Source: Chlorobiaceae bacterium
GTDB lineage: Bacteria; Bacteroidota; Chlorobiia; Chlorobiales; Chlorobiaceae
Length of the DNA stretch: 64,000 nt
Reading direction: 5' to 3'
Assembly (NCBI GenBank): GCA_013335115.1
Contig: JAAXWQ010000006.1
Span: forward strand, 1 to 64,000
The position numbers and the translations under genes were made by a program. Of this stretch, positions 1-7,217 are shown in pieces (position 1 is the stretch's first letter; every line of letters starts with the position of its first letter). A model generated the notes under the pieces. The model was not told where the DNA came from, did no database searches, and saw only the letters and a program-made list of their open reading frames with translations.

Positions 1-117
1 CATGGCGTTACCGGGTACCAGAAGGTGCCTTAGCCGAGGCTTGAGCCGTGTGCGGTGAAAGTCGCATGCACGGTTCTTAGGGGACGGTGGCGCAGCAATG
101 CGCTGCCGTTACCCGAC
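1..117 (+). mobile_element. 3' end of a group II intron (domains V and VI)
   Basis: The stretch from 43 to about 76 has the compact domain V hairpin of group II introns: GAGCCGTGTGCGGTGAAAGT, then a loop and the complementary half ending GCACGGTTC. A second stem at about 83-109 (ACGGTGGCGCA against TGCGCTGCCGT) fits domain VI. An unpaired A near 111 lies about 7 nt before a final GAC, as expected for the branch point and the 3' splice end at about 117. The intron body and any reverse transcriptase ORF would lie to the left, outside the window. The exact 3' boundary is inferred from family rules. Confidence 0.85.
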
Positions 118-201
118 AAATCTACACTTGACCATCTTGAGCTTGTACACCGGAACCGTGACCAGATTGCTTTGTTTATGTTTCATGATAATGATGGTTA
201 G
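118..201 (+). pseudogene. possible 3' exon: C-terminal end of the gene interrupted by the intron
   Basis: Directly after the intron boundary one frame stays open for 27 codons and ends in TAG at 199-201. The peptide reads like a protein C-terminus (it contains LDHLELVHRNRDQIALFMF). It overlaps the stop codon of the convergent RadC-like gene by a few bases. If the intron splices, this is the last exon of a gene whose start lies outside the window. The family is not recognisable from so short a piece, and the stretch could be chance coding. Confidence 0.3.
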
Positions 202-695
202 GAGATGATGAGGGAGTGGTCACGGAAGCTGAAAAAGCTTCCCGTGCTACCAATGATGACGTGGTCAAGGATTTGCACATCCATGAGCTTTCCTGCATCC
301 ACCAGTGTCTGGGTGACCTGTTTATCGGCATTGCTTGGATTAACGTCACCAGAGGGATGGTTGTGGGCAATGATCAGGGAATGGGCATTGGCAAGGAGCG
401 CACCCTTGAAGACTTCACGAGGATGCACAAGGGATGCGTTCAATGTCCCTTTGCTGATCATCTCCGTACCAATGACCTGATTCTTGGTATTCATGTACAG
501 GGCATGGAACTCCTCCGTAGCCTGTTCATGGAATCCAATGCTTTGCAGGAAATCGGAGATCATCCTGGCACTGGTGATCCGTTCACCGTTGTAATGCAAT
601 CGGGATTCGGTTACCAGCTTGACATGGTAACGGGGAATTACCTGGTGATCCTCATGTGCATTGATGAACAGTGGTAAGGTAGCTGATGCTGTCAT
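198..695 (-). CDS. RadC-like JAMM-domain protein (short form)
   Basis: This 165-aa protein has the RadC/MPN(+) metal-site signature: H111-N-H113, then S121 and D124, inside IIAHNHPSGDVNPSNAD, with a glutamate near residue 61 as the likely general acid. It lacks the N-terminal helix-hairpin-helix domain of chromosomal RadC (about 220 aa), as is usual for copies carried on plasmids, ICEs and prophages. The role of RadC proteins is unresolved despite the DNA-repair name. It is the leftmost complete gene of the mobile segment, convergent with the presumed exon beside the intron. The ATG start has only a weak upstream purine tract. Confidence 0.9.
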   Translation of the reverse strand: MTASATLPLFINAHEDHQVIPRYHVKLVTESRLHYNGERITSARMISDFLQSIGFHEQATEEFHALYMNTKNQVIGTEMISKGTLNASLVHPREVFKGALLANAHSLIIAHNHPSGDVNPSNADKQVTQTLVDAGKLMDVQILDHVIIGSTGSFFSFRDHSLIIS

Positions 696-1152
696 GGTGG
701 TTCAGGATTAAGGTTCAGAAATGCAGCTCCTGAGATGAGAGGTGGACATTAGCGTGGGATCGAAAGAATAGCGGACCTGGTCATGGAGACGCCATGTTCA
801 GGCATTAAGTCTCGGCGAGAAAAAAACGAGGATGAGAGAGCAGAGCCGGGGAGTTTTCTCCCTCAGATTAGATGGGTGGCCTTTGCATGGGAGGTTCACG
901 ATGGCAGAAAAATCGGCGGCGTAAATTTTTTTGGGAAAATATTTCAGCGGAAAATGTAACGGCTTCAGTGCATGCCGGACTGTGATAATACTATCCCTGA
1001 TACCTTGATGATTGGGGTGCCGATTACCTTGTGGAATCCGTTTTCCACAGCATGACCACGATGGGGGAATGGGCTATGGTATTGTCTGTTCAGTATTGAG
1101 GGGTAAAAAAGCCCCCCATACTTGGTGAGGTATGGGGGACTGTATGAGGTAT

Positions 1153-1213
1153 GTCGGCACCTTCGGCACGTAGATCCGCATGGTTATTGATTATAGGTGT
1201 ACAAGGTGCCGAC
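1153..1213. repeat. palindrome-ended ~60-nt repeat, copy 1
   Basis: The unit begins GTCGGCACCTT and ends AAGGTGCCGAC, an 11-bp terminal inverted repeat, with CCGCATGG in the middle. A second unit lies at 1432-1491. The distal arm GGTGTACAAGGTGCCGAC of this copy is the reverse complement of the proximal arm of copy 2. The function is unknown: it could be a binding-site array, a transfer or replication origin, or a small non-autonomous element. Confidence 0.75.
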
Positions 1214-1431
1214 GTCGTTTTCGCCGCACTCGCCGATTTTAGCTGAAGTTGTGCCAGTCTATTACGATAGGGGGCGATTTTCCGGCGAACCTCGGACACG
1301 ATTTCCGGAGAATGTTGAACAAGTATTCATGATGAATTTATGGATTTGCTGCTCATGAGATTTCTGAAAACCATGCGGTACGACAGGGTTGTCACGGAAC
1401 AGCTGTTTTCGTTGCAGCCATTAGAAATGGC

Positions 1432-1491
1432 GTCGGCACCTTGTACACCTTTAGCCGCATGGATAAAGGATATACCTGCCGAAGGTGCCGA
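1432..1491. repeat. palindrome-ended ~60-nt repeat, copy 2
   Basis: This is the second unit of the pair, with ends GTCGGCACCTT and AAGGTGCCGA and the shared core CCGCATGG. It lies just downstream of the stop of the DUF3987 gene, so it could also act as a transcription-end hairpin for that gene. The arms match copy 1 both directly and in inverted orientation. Confidence 0.75.
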
Positions 1492-1506
1492 TACCGATTA
1501 CCGTTT

Positions 1507-2847
1507 TTAGAGCAGTTTCACGATTTTCATCTCCTGCCCCGATGATGATTTCTCATCATGCACGCTCAAGAGCCCAATGTCCTGACCAGCTTCCAGTAGT
1601 TTTTGAAAATATCCTGCCGGAAGTTTCCCCATACGCTTCTGAAGCTCTCTCGCATTGAGCCAGCCACGGTTTTCACGCAGGATGCGTACGGCTTTAGGCA
1701 GTTTCTGGGCGTATGGATTCATCTGGAAATTCTGCTTGATCAAATACGCGATGACTCGCAAGTAGTAGGTTGTCGCAGCAATGGCCTGCGTCATCGTCTC
1801 CCCTGTGATGAAGAGCCGGTTTTCATTCCACTCCTCTTCCTCTACCGCGATCTTTACCGTTTCGTAGATCATGGCGATCTTGAATTTTACGACGTCAAGC
1901 CTTCCTTGATAGGACGTGAGGAGACCAGCCAGATTAGGTTCACTCAGGTGCAGAGCGTCAAGAAACGCATGCTCCTGCTCGAATGATTTCTGGTATGCGA
2001 GCTTCGCCTCACTTGAGAGCTGGAAGCCCATTTCTGCATCGCTGATGACTTCTGCCACATTAATGACAGCATCGATCATGTTGATGAGGCGCTCCTCTTC
2101 TTCAACTGATGGCGGCTGAATTTCAATGAGTGACTTCGGTTCACTCGTTTTTTCTGGCACAGCGACAAACAGGAACCGTTGCAGGAACCCGCTGTGCTTG
2201 TCGTCTTCGGAAATCTTCTTGCCGAACTGCGCCATCGTGATGCCGCCAAAAATCGACAGGCAAGGGTTGTCGATGACAGAGAACTCTTTTTTTAGCTGCC
2301 GCTTGTAACGGTTTCCGTCATAGACGTCGATGACGAAGCTCTGAAAGTCCTTGTTGAACTCCTTCTTCATGTTGTCGAGGAAGGTAGCCAACTCGGAGTA
2401 ACAAGCGATTCCGGAGTTCATCACCTGTTTTGTCTCGTTTCCTTGCGGTTCTCGCATGGCTTCGATCATTCCTTCCAGACTTCCACTGTCTGGCATTATT
2501 AGGTTCAACCCTCGTCGCCGCTCAAGCTCCCTTAGACAATGCACGGTAAAGGATACCGCCGTGGACTTCCGGCTGACGGTACTGCCTGCAAGCAGTAGCA
2601 TATAAAGGTTCGGCTTGACTCGTTGACGCCCTATTTGGCAGTGGACCTTGTTGCCGATAGCCGCAACCATCGTCATCAGCACACTGCTGAAGAGGAATGC
2701 CTTCGGGGCATCGCTCATGGTCTGATAATATGAGATAACCCAGGCGAACAGCTCCAGAGGAATTGCTTCCTCTGGGATCTCTGGGTTGCTGAGAAAATCA
2801 TTGCTGGACAGCAATGCCCCTTCGTTGGGGGTTTCTGATGTACTCAT
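1507..2847 (-). CDS. DUF3987 family helicase/primase-like protein of mobile elements
   Basis: This 446-aa protein matches the DUF3987 pattern found in phages, plasmids and integrative elements. It has a nucleotide-binding-like loop at residues 87-96 (AGSTVSRKST), a middle segment with DVYDGNRYKRQLKKE, and SIFGGITMAQF followed by GFLQRFLFVAVPE. The loop departs from a classic Walker A because Arg93 stands where glycine normally precedes the lysine. The C-terminal ~80 residues resemble a winged-helix tail. Its ATG overlaps the stop of the upstream HTH gene (ATGA), so the two are translationally coupled. A role in element replication or DNA processing is inferred from the family. Confidence 0.8.
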   Translation of the reverse strand: MSTSETPNEGALLSSNDFLSNPEIPEEAIPLELFAWVISYYQTMSDAPKAFLFSSVLMTMVAAIGNKVHCQIGRQRVKPNLYMLLLAGSTVSRKSTAVSFTVHCLRELERRRGLNLIMPDSGSLEGMIEAMREPQGNETKQVMNSGIACYSELATFLDNMKKEFNKDFQSFVIDVYDGNRYKRQLKKEFSVIDNPCLSIFGGITMAQFGKKISEDDKHSGFLQRFLFVAVPEKTSEPKSLIEIQPPSVEEEERLINMIDAVINVAEVISDAEMGFQLSSEAKLAYQKSFEQEHAFLDALHLSEPNLAGLLTSYQGRLDVVKFKIAMIYETVKIAVEEEEWNENRLFITGETMTQAIAATTYYLRVIAYLIKQNFQMNPYAQKLPKAVRILRENRGWLNARELQKRMGKLPAGYFQKLLEAGQDIGLLSVHDEKSSSGQEMKIVKLL

Positions 2848-3113
2848 ATAGCACTCCTTTCCGCCGGTGTTGACGGGTTTGAGGCCATGTAGGCATCAAG
2901 GTCAAAACGCCGGAAACACAACTTGCCCCTGTTTGGCCTAGTGTAGGGGATTTTACCGGATTTGGCCAGCCGATAAAGAGTACTTCTCGATCTACCTATA
3001 TAGGCAGCGGCCTGTATGGTGTCTAGAAATGGTTGCGAGAGTACCCTGAGGGTGCTCATCTCATGTTGGAATGCGAGTATGATGCTCTCGCTGGCTATTG
3101 TATGTGAAACCAT
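2844..3113 (-). CDS. small HTH DNA-binding protein (excisionase/AlpA-like)
   Basis: This 89-aa protein has a MerR-type helix-turn-helix (HTH_17 family) at residues 31-76: DTIQAAAYIGRSRSTLYRLA, then a basic wing around KIPYTRPNRGKLCFRR and the closing FDLDAYM. Such proteins serve as excisionases, recombination directionality factors or small regulators in integrative elements. It overlaps the DUF3987 start by 4 bp. The upstream 150 bp contain repeated sites that could be its own operator. Translation may start at 3113 or at the internal Met19; the HTH is intact either way. Confidence 0.85.
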   Translation of the reverse strand: MVSHTIASESIILAFQHEMSTLRVLSQPFLDTIQAAAYIGRSRSTLYRLAKSGKIPYTRPNRGKLCFRRFDLDAYMASNPSTPAERSAI

Positions 3114-3115
3114 AT

Positions 3116-3197
3116 TGATAATGATTTATTGGTTAAAAAAGCTGACCGCCGGCACATGCCTGCGCACAACGTCAATACCAATAAACCATTATCATGA
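3116..3197. promoter_or_regulatory. spaced inverted repeat upstream of the HTH gene
   Basis: GATAATGATTTATTGGT near 3117-3133 is repeated as its reverse complement ACCAATAAACCATTATC near 3178-3194, with 16 of 17 bases matching across a spacer of about 44 bp. The repeat lies directly upstream of the HTH gene's start and is probably an operator or recombination-protein site. The binding protein is not known. Confidence 0.6.
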
Positions 3198-3221
3198 CTT
3201 CTTTTATCCCGTACTAGGACT

Positions 3222-3272
3222 TTCTCAACCAATCAACCTTTTTATCAACCGTATGGTTGATTGGATCAACCA
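3222..3272 (-). promoter_or_regulatory. cluster of GGTTGAT direct repeats
   Basis: On the minus strand GGTTGA(T) occurs four times within about 50 bp, and CCAATCAACC occurs once in inverted orientation, so part of the cluster can fold as a hairpin. It spans the stop codon of the 347-aa gene and the region upstream of the HTH gene. It could be an iteron-like binding array or a terminator between the two genes. Confidence 0.55.
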
Positions 3273-4309
3273 TTTTCCTGCCGAAGTCGGTCTACGGCTC
3301 TAGAGATGTCGGATTTTCGTGATTTGTAATGGTGCCTCCTTGCGCATTCTGGAGTCACTCCAAGAAACCGTGCGAGAATATCGAGCTTGATCTCGTAAAG
3401 CTTTTTGTCTTTGGTGCGAGTCCGTCTAAGTTCGTCTTGAGTCTGAGTGTCAAGCTTCTTGAACTCCAGATAGGCGAATTCCAACAAAGAGGTACAAGCC
3501 ATATTTTCTCCGGGACCTTCAGCTACTGGCGCTTGCTGGGTCATCGATGAGGCATTGTATTTCCGCAACCATTTTTCAAGGACGTTGATGAACAGCCAGT
3601 ACATGTAGGCCATACGGCTGGCGCCCATTGAAACAGAATGAGACACAGCATACTCGTCCTGAACTCTATCCAAAAGTTGCTCGATGTATGATCGCGCTGT
3701 TTCAGGATTTTCTTTGTCGAGCAGATTCAGGGCGTCTCTCAAAAAGACGGCGACAAGGGTGTTCGCCTGCCGTTGATTCCTCTCGTATTTCTTTTGAATC
3801 TTGTGCTTTTCCGGAGAAAATGGCGCACTCGTATCAGGATCTTTTTCATAGTAAGCTCTCATGGTTTCCAAGAGCTTAATGGCCATTTTGAGCCAATCCT
3901 TGTTTTTCTGGAACCCTTGATATGCATCCTTTGCTTCTTGCTGGAACCTTTCGACGTATTGAGCGAGATATTCATCGATGAGGGCATCTCCCGTAAGAAA
4001 ATCTTCAAGATCCAAGTCATAAGGACAATCCCCATCAGCAACGAGACTAATCTCCTCGGGAAGCACCACCTGTTGCTGTTCTTTATCGGGATTGGAATTC
4101 TGCTGGTCTTCGGGAAGGGAGCCTTGCTGAGGGTATTGGGTGTCGATCATAACAGACGAGGGTTGCTGTTGCCGATGACTAAGGAAGGTGGAGAAATTAA
4201 GCCGGTATCTGCTCGCAGGGCGAAGCCTCATCAAAAGGTACGCATTTTCAACATCCAATAGCACTTGGTGGGTATAATCTGTGCCTATAGAGCTTCCCGA
4301 TTGGCTCAA
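3266..4309 (-). CDS. hypothetical protein of the mobile element
   Basis: I do not recognise this 347-aa protein. The N-terminal ~45 residues are basic. Residues about 45-80 are a Gln/Pro-rich, probably disordered linker. The middle is helical and charged, and the C-terminal ~60 residues (DKKLYEIKLDILARFLGVTP then RRHHYKSRKSDISRAVDRL) look like a basic HTH-type segment. There is no signal peptide or membrane segment. The start is uncertain: the longest form uses a TTG codon without a clear ribosome site, and GTG or ATG codons within the first 30 codons are alternatives. It precedes the HTH/DUF3987 pair on the same strand, so it is probably an element function. Confidence 0.6.
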   Translation of the reverse strand: MSQSGSSIGTDYTHQVLLDVENAYLLMRLRPASRYRLNFSTFLSHRQQQPSSVMIDTQYPQQGSLPEDQQNSNPDKEQQQVVLPEEISLVADGDCPYDLDLEDFLTGDALIDEYLAQYVERFQQEAKDAYQGFQKNKDWLKMAIKLLETMRAYYEKDPDTSAPFSPEKHKIQKKYERNQRQANTLVAVFLRDALNLLDKENPETARSYIEQLLDRVQDEYAVSHSVSMGASRMAYMYWLFINVLEKWLRKYNASSMTQQAPVAEGPGENMACTSLLEFAYLEFKKLDTQTQDELRRTRTKDKKLYEIKLDILARFLGVTPECARRHHYKSRKSDISRAVDRLRQENG

Positions 4310-4496
4310 GAATTTCGAAAAACCTTGTTATGAAATCGTTTGAGAGCGAAGACTTCAGAGTGCCCAGGCTTCGTCATGTTCTTGCTCCTGAGGGGCTGCG
4401 AGAGGGGGGGGCTGACGTGACCGAGTGTCATTGTGAACATCCTTGTCGATATTGCGGTGATTACTATAGAGAATAGGGGTGAAATTACCTTGCAAA

Positions 4497-4532
4497 GTAT
4501 CCCTCAAATGCCATATAATGTATCCCTCAAAA
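4497..4532. repeat. GTATCCCTCAAA direct repeat near the element end
   Basis: The 12-mer GTATCCCTCAAA occurs at 4497-4508 and again at 4520-4531, 23 bp apart, in AT-rich DNA about 70-100 bp inside the tRNA fragment. Direct repeats in this position are typical arm-type sites for tyrosine integrases or excisionases. That role is inferred from location only. Confidence 0.55.
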
Positions 4533-4597
4533 TTAATGTATCGCGTTTCTATTGCTATTAAGATGTTATTAAGTAATAAGTTAATGTGTTTTGGGTG

Positions 4598-4648
4598 GTC
4601 TGACTCTTAATCAGTGGGTCCAAGGTTCGAATCCTTGCGAGTGCACCA
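4598..4648 (+). other. 3' fragment of tRNA-Lys(CTT): probable attachment site of the integrated element
   Basis: The segment carries an anticodon arm (TCTGA CTCTTAA TCAG, anticodon CTT), a variable loop, a perfect T-arm (CAAGG TTCGAAT CCTTG) and a 3' acceptor strand CGAGTGC followed by ACCA. No matching 5' acceptor strand (GCACTCG) or D-arm exists in the ~75 bases upstream, so the gene is not complete here. A 3' tRNA remnant beside phage/ICE-type genes is the classic footprint of site-specific integration. The intact tRNA-Lys should lie at the other end of the element, left of the window. Confidence 0.85.
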
Positions 4649-4654
4649 TATAAA

Positions 4655-4696
4655 ATAAGGACTTACAGGCATTGAGCTGTAGGTCCTTATTTATTT
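4655..4696 (+). terminator. rho-independent-type hairpin after the tRNA-Lys fragment
   Basis: AATAAGGACTTACAG and CTGTAGGTCCTTATT form a 15-bp stem with one G-U pair around a short loop and are followed by T-rich sequence. This is presumably the original terminator of the tRNA-Lys gene and marks the first chromosomal DNA to the right of the element. Confidence 0.8.
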
Positions 4697-4782
4697 CCAG
4701 TCGGTTTTCCTCGCCTGGTTGCATGATGCAATCAAGAGTTTCCGGAGATCGGTCTGCGTTGATGGCCGGCGATGGTCATTGG

Positions 4783-5286
4783 TTATGTGCAAGCCAGGAA
4801 TCCCTCATTGAACTCGACAAATCCTTCAGGTGCGGGCTCGGCAAATGGCAATGCAAGAAACACTTCCTGAGGAATTCCCTGATGGATCAGTTTTGGCAGA
4901 TTATGAAAGCCGAACCTGATGTAATAATTCGGGTCGCCCACAAGGGCACAACCGTTGCCGCCCATCTCTTTTATGTAATCCATCCCGGCACGCATGAGCG
5001 ATGACCCAAATCCTCTCCGTTGAAATTCGGGTGCTACTGAAAGAGGGCCAATTCCGTACCATGCGTTCGTTCCATCCGATATCGTAACCGGAGAAAACGC
5101 GATATGGCCGACAATCCGGCCGTCAAGTTCGGCGACAAGCGAAAGACTCAGTGCGCCAGAGGTTCTCAGCGCTTTTACGATGTACTGCTCTGTTTGCCGG
5201 CTGATCGGGTGATGTTCAAATGCTGATCGGGTCACCTGATCGATAGCATTGATATCACGCGGTTCTTCTTTTCTGATCCTGATCAT
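4783..5286 (-). CDS. GNAT family N-acetyltransferase
   Basis: This 167-aa protein has the GNAT fold. The acetyl-CoA-binding motif A is at about residues 80-100 (LSVAPEFQRRGFGSSLMRAG), preceded by the beta strand ELDGRIVGHIAFSPV. The pattern GDPNYYIRFGFHN near 118-130 is typical of the YhbS-like subgroup. The substrate cannot be told from sequence. It is a single gene next to the element boundary, transcribed towards it, and may owe its position to being just downstream of the tRNA target. Confidence 0.85.
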   Translation of the reverse strand: MIRIRKEEPRDINAIDQVTRSAFEHHPISRQTEQYIVKALRTSGALSLSLVAELDGRIVGHIAFSPVTISDGTNAWYGIGPLSVAPEFQRRGFGSSLMRAGMDYIKEMGGNGCALVGDPNYYIRFGFHNLPKLIHQGIPQEVFLALPFAEPAPEGFVEFNEGFLACT

Positions 5287-5691
5287 ACATAATCCTTTTT
5301 GTTGCTTTTTATTACCGATCGATGGTGTCTACCGGAGTTCCGATCCTGTTTTCGCTTTTCGGCATGGAACAGTTCGAGTTCGTAGACTTCTGGCAAATTA
5401 GTCATTCGGCCCGGAATATCCGGTATCATTGCATTACTGCCACCGAGGCTTGAGTCTGGTAATAATACCGTAAAATGTGGTCAGAAAATCGGGGTGCACT
5501 CCACGAGCACTGGTCATATTTTCTTAATCTGCCTGTCGTTCCTGGAAGCACTTGTGGATTATTTTCATCTCTTGCCGAAAGAATCGCCCGCGGAAAACGT
5601 ATACACTGATGTGGACAGGACAACGCGCGTTCTTCCTATTGCAGATGACCACTATCAGGAATAAAAGTTTTTAACGTAAAGCGAGGCACTT
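5287..5691. other. intergenic stretch without a convincing gene
   Basis: A 65-codon minus-strand frame at 5426-5623 has no recognisable features and no ribosome site. The right end must hold the promoter and leader of the secreted protein gene that starts at 5692. Nothing else is identifiable. Confidence 0.5.
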
Positions 5692-6240
5692 ATGAAAAAA
5701 CAGATTTTGTTCGCGATCGGTATTGCCGGTCTGTTCGCCGGCCAACCGTCTGGTGATGCGCAGGCGGATGTTCGTGTGGGGGTAAACGTGCCCGGTGGGC
5801 CCAGTTTCTTTTTCTCCGACCGGCCGGATTTCATCCACCTTCGTGACCGAGGCTATTCGGTATCCTATGGTTCTCCTTATGATGTAATCTACTACGGCAA
5901 CTCCTACTTCCTCTTTCAAGATGGCAGTTGGTACCGTGCACACGACTACAGGGGACCCTGGGGTCGGGTGAGGAATTTCGAGATTCCTCCCCAGATCAGG
6001 CGGCATCGCATCGAGGATATCCGCCGGTTCCGCGACATGGAATACCGCAGGCACGACCGCCGGTTCTGGGATAACCGGTTCAGGCGCGACCGTGACGAGT
6101 GGCGCGGCCGTGATACGCGTCGCGAACGTTTCGATGACCGTCGTGGCCCCGATGATCGTAGAGGTCCGGATGATCGTAGAGGTCCTGATGATCGCAGAGG
6201 GCCCGATGATCGCCGGGGTCCAGGCTTCGACAGGAGATAA
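5692..6240 (+). CDS. secreted Arg/Asp-rich protein with DDRRGP repeats
   Basis: This 182-aa protein has a signal peptide (MKKQILFAIGIAGLFAG, cleavage near residue 25). A ~75-residue segment follows with aromatic motifs (VIYYGNSYFLFQDGSWYRA and YRGPWGRV) seen in small secreted proteins of unknown function in diderm bacteria. The tail is very basic and acidic: an Arg/Asp-rich stretch, then about five tandem DDRRGP hexapeptides before the end. The 18-bp DNA units at about 6135-6230 are near-identical, so repeat number may vary between strains. A GAGG ribosome site lies 9 bases before ATG. Location is presumably periplasmic; the function is unknown. Confidence 0.85.
   Translation: MKKQILFAIGIAGLFAGQPSGDAQADVRVGVNVPGGPSFFFSDRPDFIHLRDRGYSVSYGSPYDVIYYGNSYFLFQDGSWYRAHDYRGPWGRVRNFEIPPQIRRHRIEDIRRFRDMEYRRHDRRFWDNRFRRDRDEWRGRDTRRERFDDRRGPDDRRGPDDRRGPDDRRGPDDRRGPGFDRR
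6135..6237 (+). repeat. in-gene tandem repeat encoding DDRRGP
   Basis: Tandem 18-bp units of the form GATGATCGTAGAGGTCC (with small changes) encode the DDRRGP hexapeptides at the C-terminus of the secreted protein. Five units can be counted, and the last is followed by GFDRR and the stop. Confidence 0.85.
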
Positions 6241-6352
6241 TCAGGTAATAGGGTAAGTCTGCAGGGCGTCGGTATCGGTTTCCTGCATGTCCTTGCAAAG
6301 CCCGGTCGTTGACGCCCGGGCTTTGTGCAATCAATAAAACAGGAGTGTTCGT

Positions 6353-6583
6353 ATGGTTCAGGAATGGTACCATTCATGGTTCTGGTCCTTTTCGTCCCCG
6401 GTGCTCGCGTTTGTCTTGACCGTGCTGCTCTGGGTGGTCTATTTCATCCCGTCGATCGTCGCCGTCAAGCGGAACCATCGCAGTAAGGGCGGGATCATGG
6501 CGCTGAACCTCCTGCTCGGCTGGACCTTCATCGGGTGGATCGGCGCCCTGGTATGGTCACTCTCATGGCCTGGTCGTGACTGA
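6353..6583 (+). CDS. superinfection immunity-type small membrane protein
   Basis: This 76-aa protein has two membrane helices (residues about 16-36 and 49-70) separated by a basic loop, AVKRNHRSKGGI. The second helix carries ALNLLLGWTFIGWIGALVW, the signature of the superinfection-immunity family named after phage T4 Imm. Chromosomal members are common and most have no proven role in phage exclusion. It sits alone between two secreted-protein genes; a purine-rich AGGAG lies ahead of the start. Confidence 0.85.
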   Translation: MVQEWYHSWFWSFSSPVLAFVLTVLLWVVYFIPSIVAVKRNHRSKGGIMALNLLLGWTFIGWIGALVWSLSWPGRD

Positions 6584-6707
6584 TCCTCAATGTCGGTCCT
6601 GTAGTGGTAACGGAAATATTAATTGAAAGAATGTGTTAAATGCCGTCGTAGTAATGAATGGACGGTGTGGCCATCTCGGCCCCACCGAATTCAACAAAAG
6701 GACAACG

Positions 6708-7019
6708 ATGAAAAAGAAAATGACTTACGGTGTTATCGCGGCTATGGCGATGAGTGGTGTCTTCGGTGGCGTCTCTTTTGCGGCTGATGCCGTAACTCCG
6801 AAACCGGCAGCAACGGCTCCCGCAGTTGAAAAGAAAGTGGAGCCAAAGGCCGAGATGAAAGTCGAGAAAAAGACTACGAAGAAAGTGAAGAAAGTATCGA
6901 AGACGGTTGAAAAAAAGAGTGAAGCCAAGCCCGAGGTAAAACCTGTGGCCAAACCCGAAGCCAAACCCGAAGCCAAACCCGAAGCCAAACCTGCAGTCAA
7001 GCCTATAGAGGGCAAGTAA
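6708..7019 (+). CDS. secreted Lys/Ala/Pro-rich low-complexity protein
   Basis: This 103-aa protein starts at the ATG preceded by AAAAGGAC. The frame continues 25 codons further upstream, but that part lacks a ribosome site and would displace the signal peptide. Residues 1-25 are a signal peptide (MTYGVIAAMAMSGVFGGVSF then AADA). The rest is built of Lys, Ala, Pro, Glu and Val, with tandem KPEA units near the C-terminus. Such chains are extended and may span the periplasm or coat the envelope. There is no catalytic domain. A strong terminator follows directly. Confidence 0.75.
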   Translation: MKKKMTYGVIAAMAMSGVFGGVSFAADAVTPKPAATAPAVEKKVEPKAEMKVEKKTTKKVKKVSKTVEKKSEAKPEVKPVAKPEAKPEAKPEAKPAVKPIEGK

Positions 7020-7055
7020 ATGATTACTGCGGATCGTATCTGCAGCTGTTTTCCT

Positions 7056-7090
7056 GAAAATCCCCTTCGATGCAAGGGGATTTTCTTTTT
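7056..7090 (+). terminator. rho-independent terminator
   Basis: GAAAATCCCCTT and AAGGGGATTTTC form a perfect 12-bp stem around CGATGC and are followed by TTTTT. It ends the Lys/Pro-rich protein gene. Confidence 0.92.
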
Positions 7091-7217
7091 GTGCAGGCTA
7101 TCGTCAGGCTTCCGGCTCACCATGCCCCGCAGTTGAGGACAGGATGTTGTGCAATCCCACATGCTGTCATAAATTCTAAACGATGCAAGGGGCATCATTA
7201 CATAACCGGAGGGGAAC

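Larger units (their letters stand above)
696..1506. other. gene-poor stretch of the mobile element
   Basis: This 811-bp stretch has no convincing gene. A 69-codon minus-strand frame at 1090-1299 runs through one of the palindromic repeats and resembles nothing known. The only clear structure is the pair of about 60-nt repeats at 1153-1213 and 1432-1491. Base composition is lower in GC than the chromosome to the right. Confidence 0.6.

Noticed and set aside
1090-1299. 69-codon minus-strand open frame
   Set aside because: It runs through a palindromic repeat, has no ribosome site and shows no protein-like pattern.
1153-1491. CRISPR array or integron attC sites
   Set aside because: There are only two units of ~60 nt separated by over 200 bp, without regular spacers; the attC consensus ends are absent.
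4561-4648. Complete tRNA-Lys gene
   Set aside because: No 5' acceptor strand or D-arm is found upstream; only the 3' half is present.
5426-5623. 65-codon minus-strand frame
   Set aside because: No start context, no recognisable domain and no coupling to neighbours.
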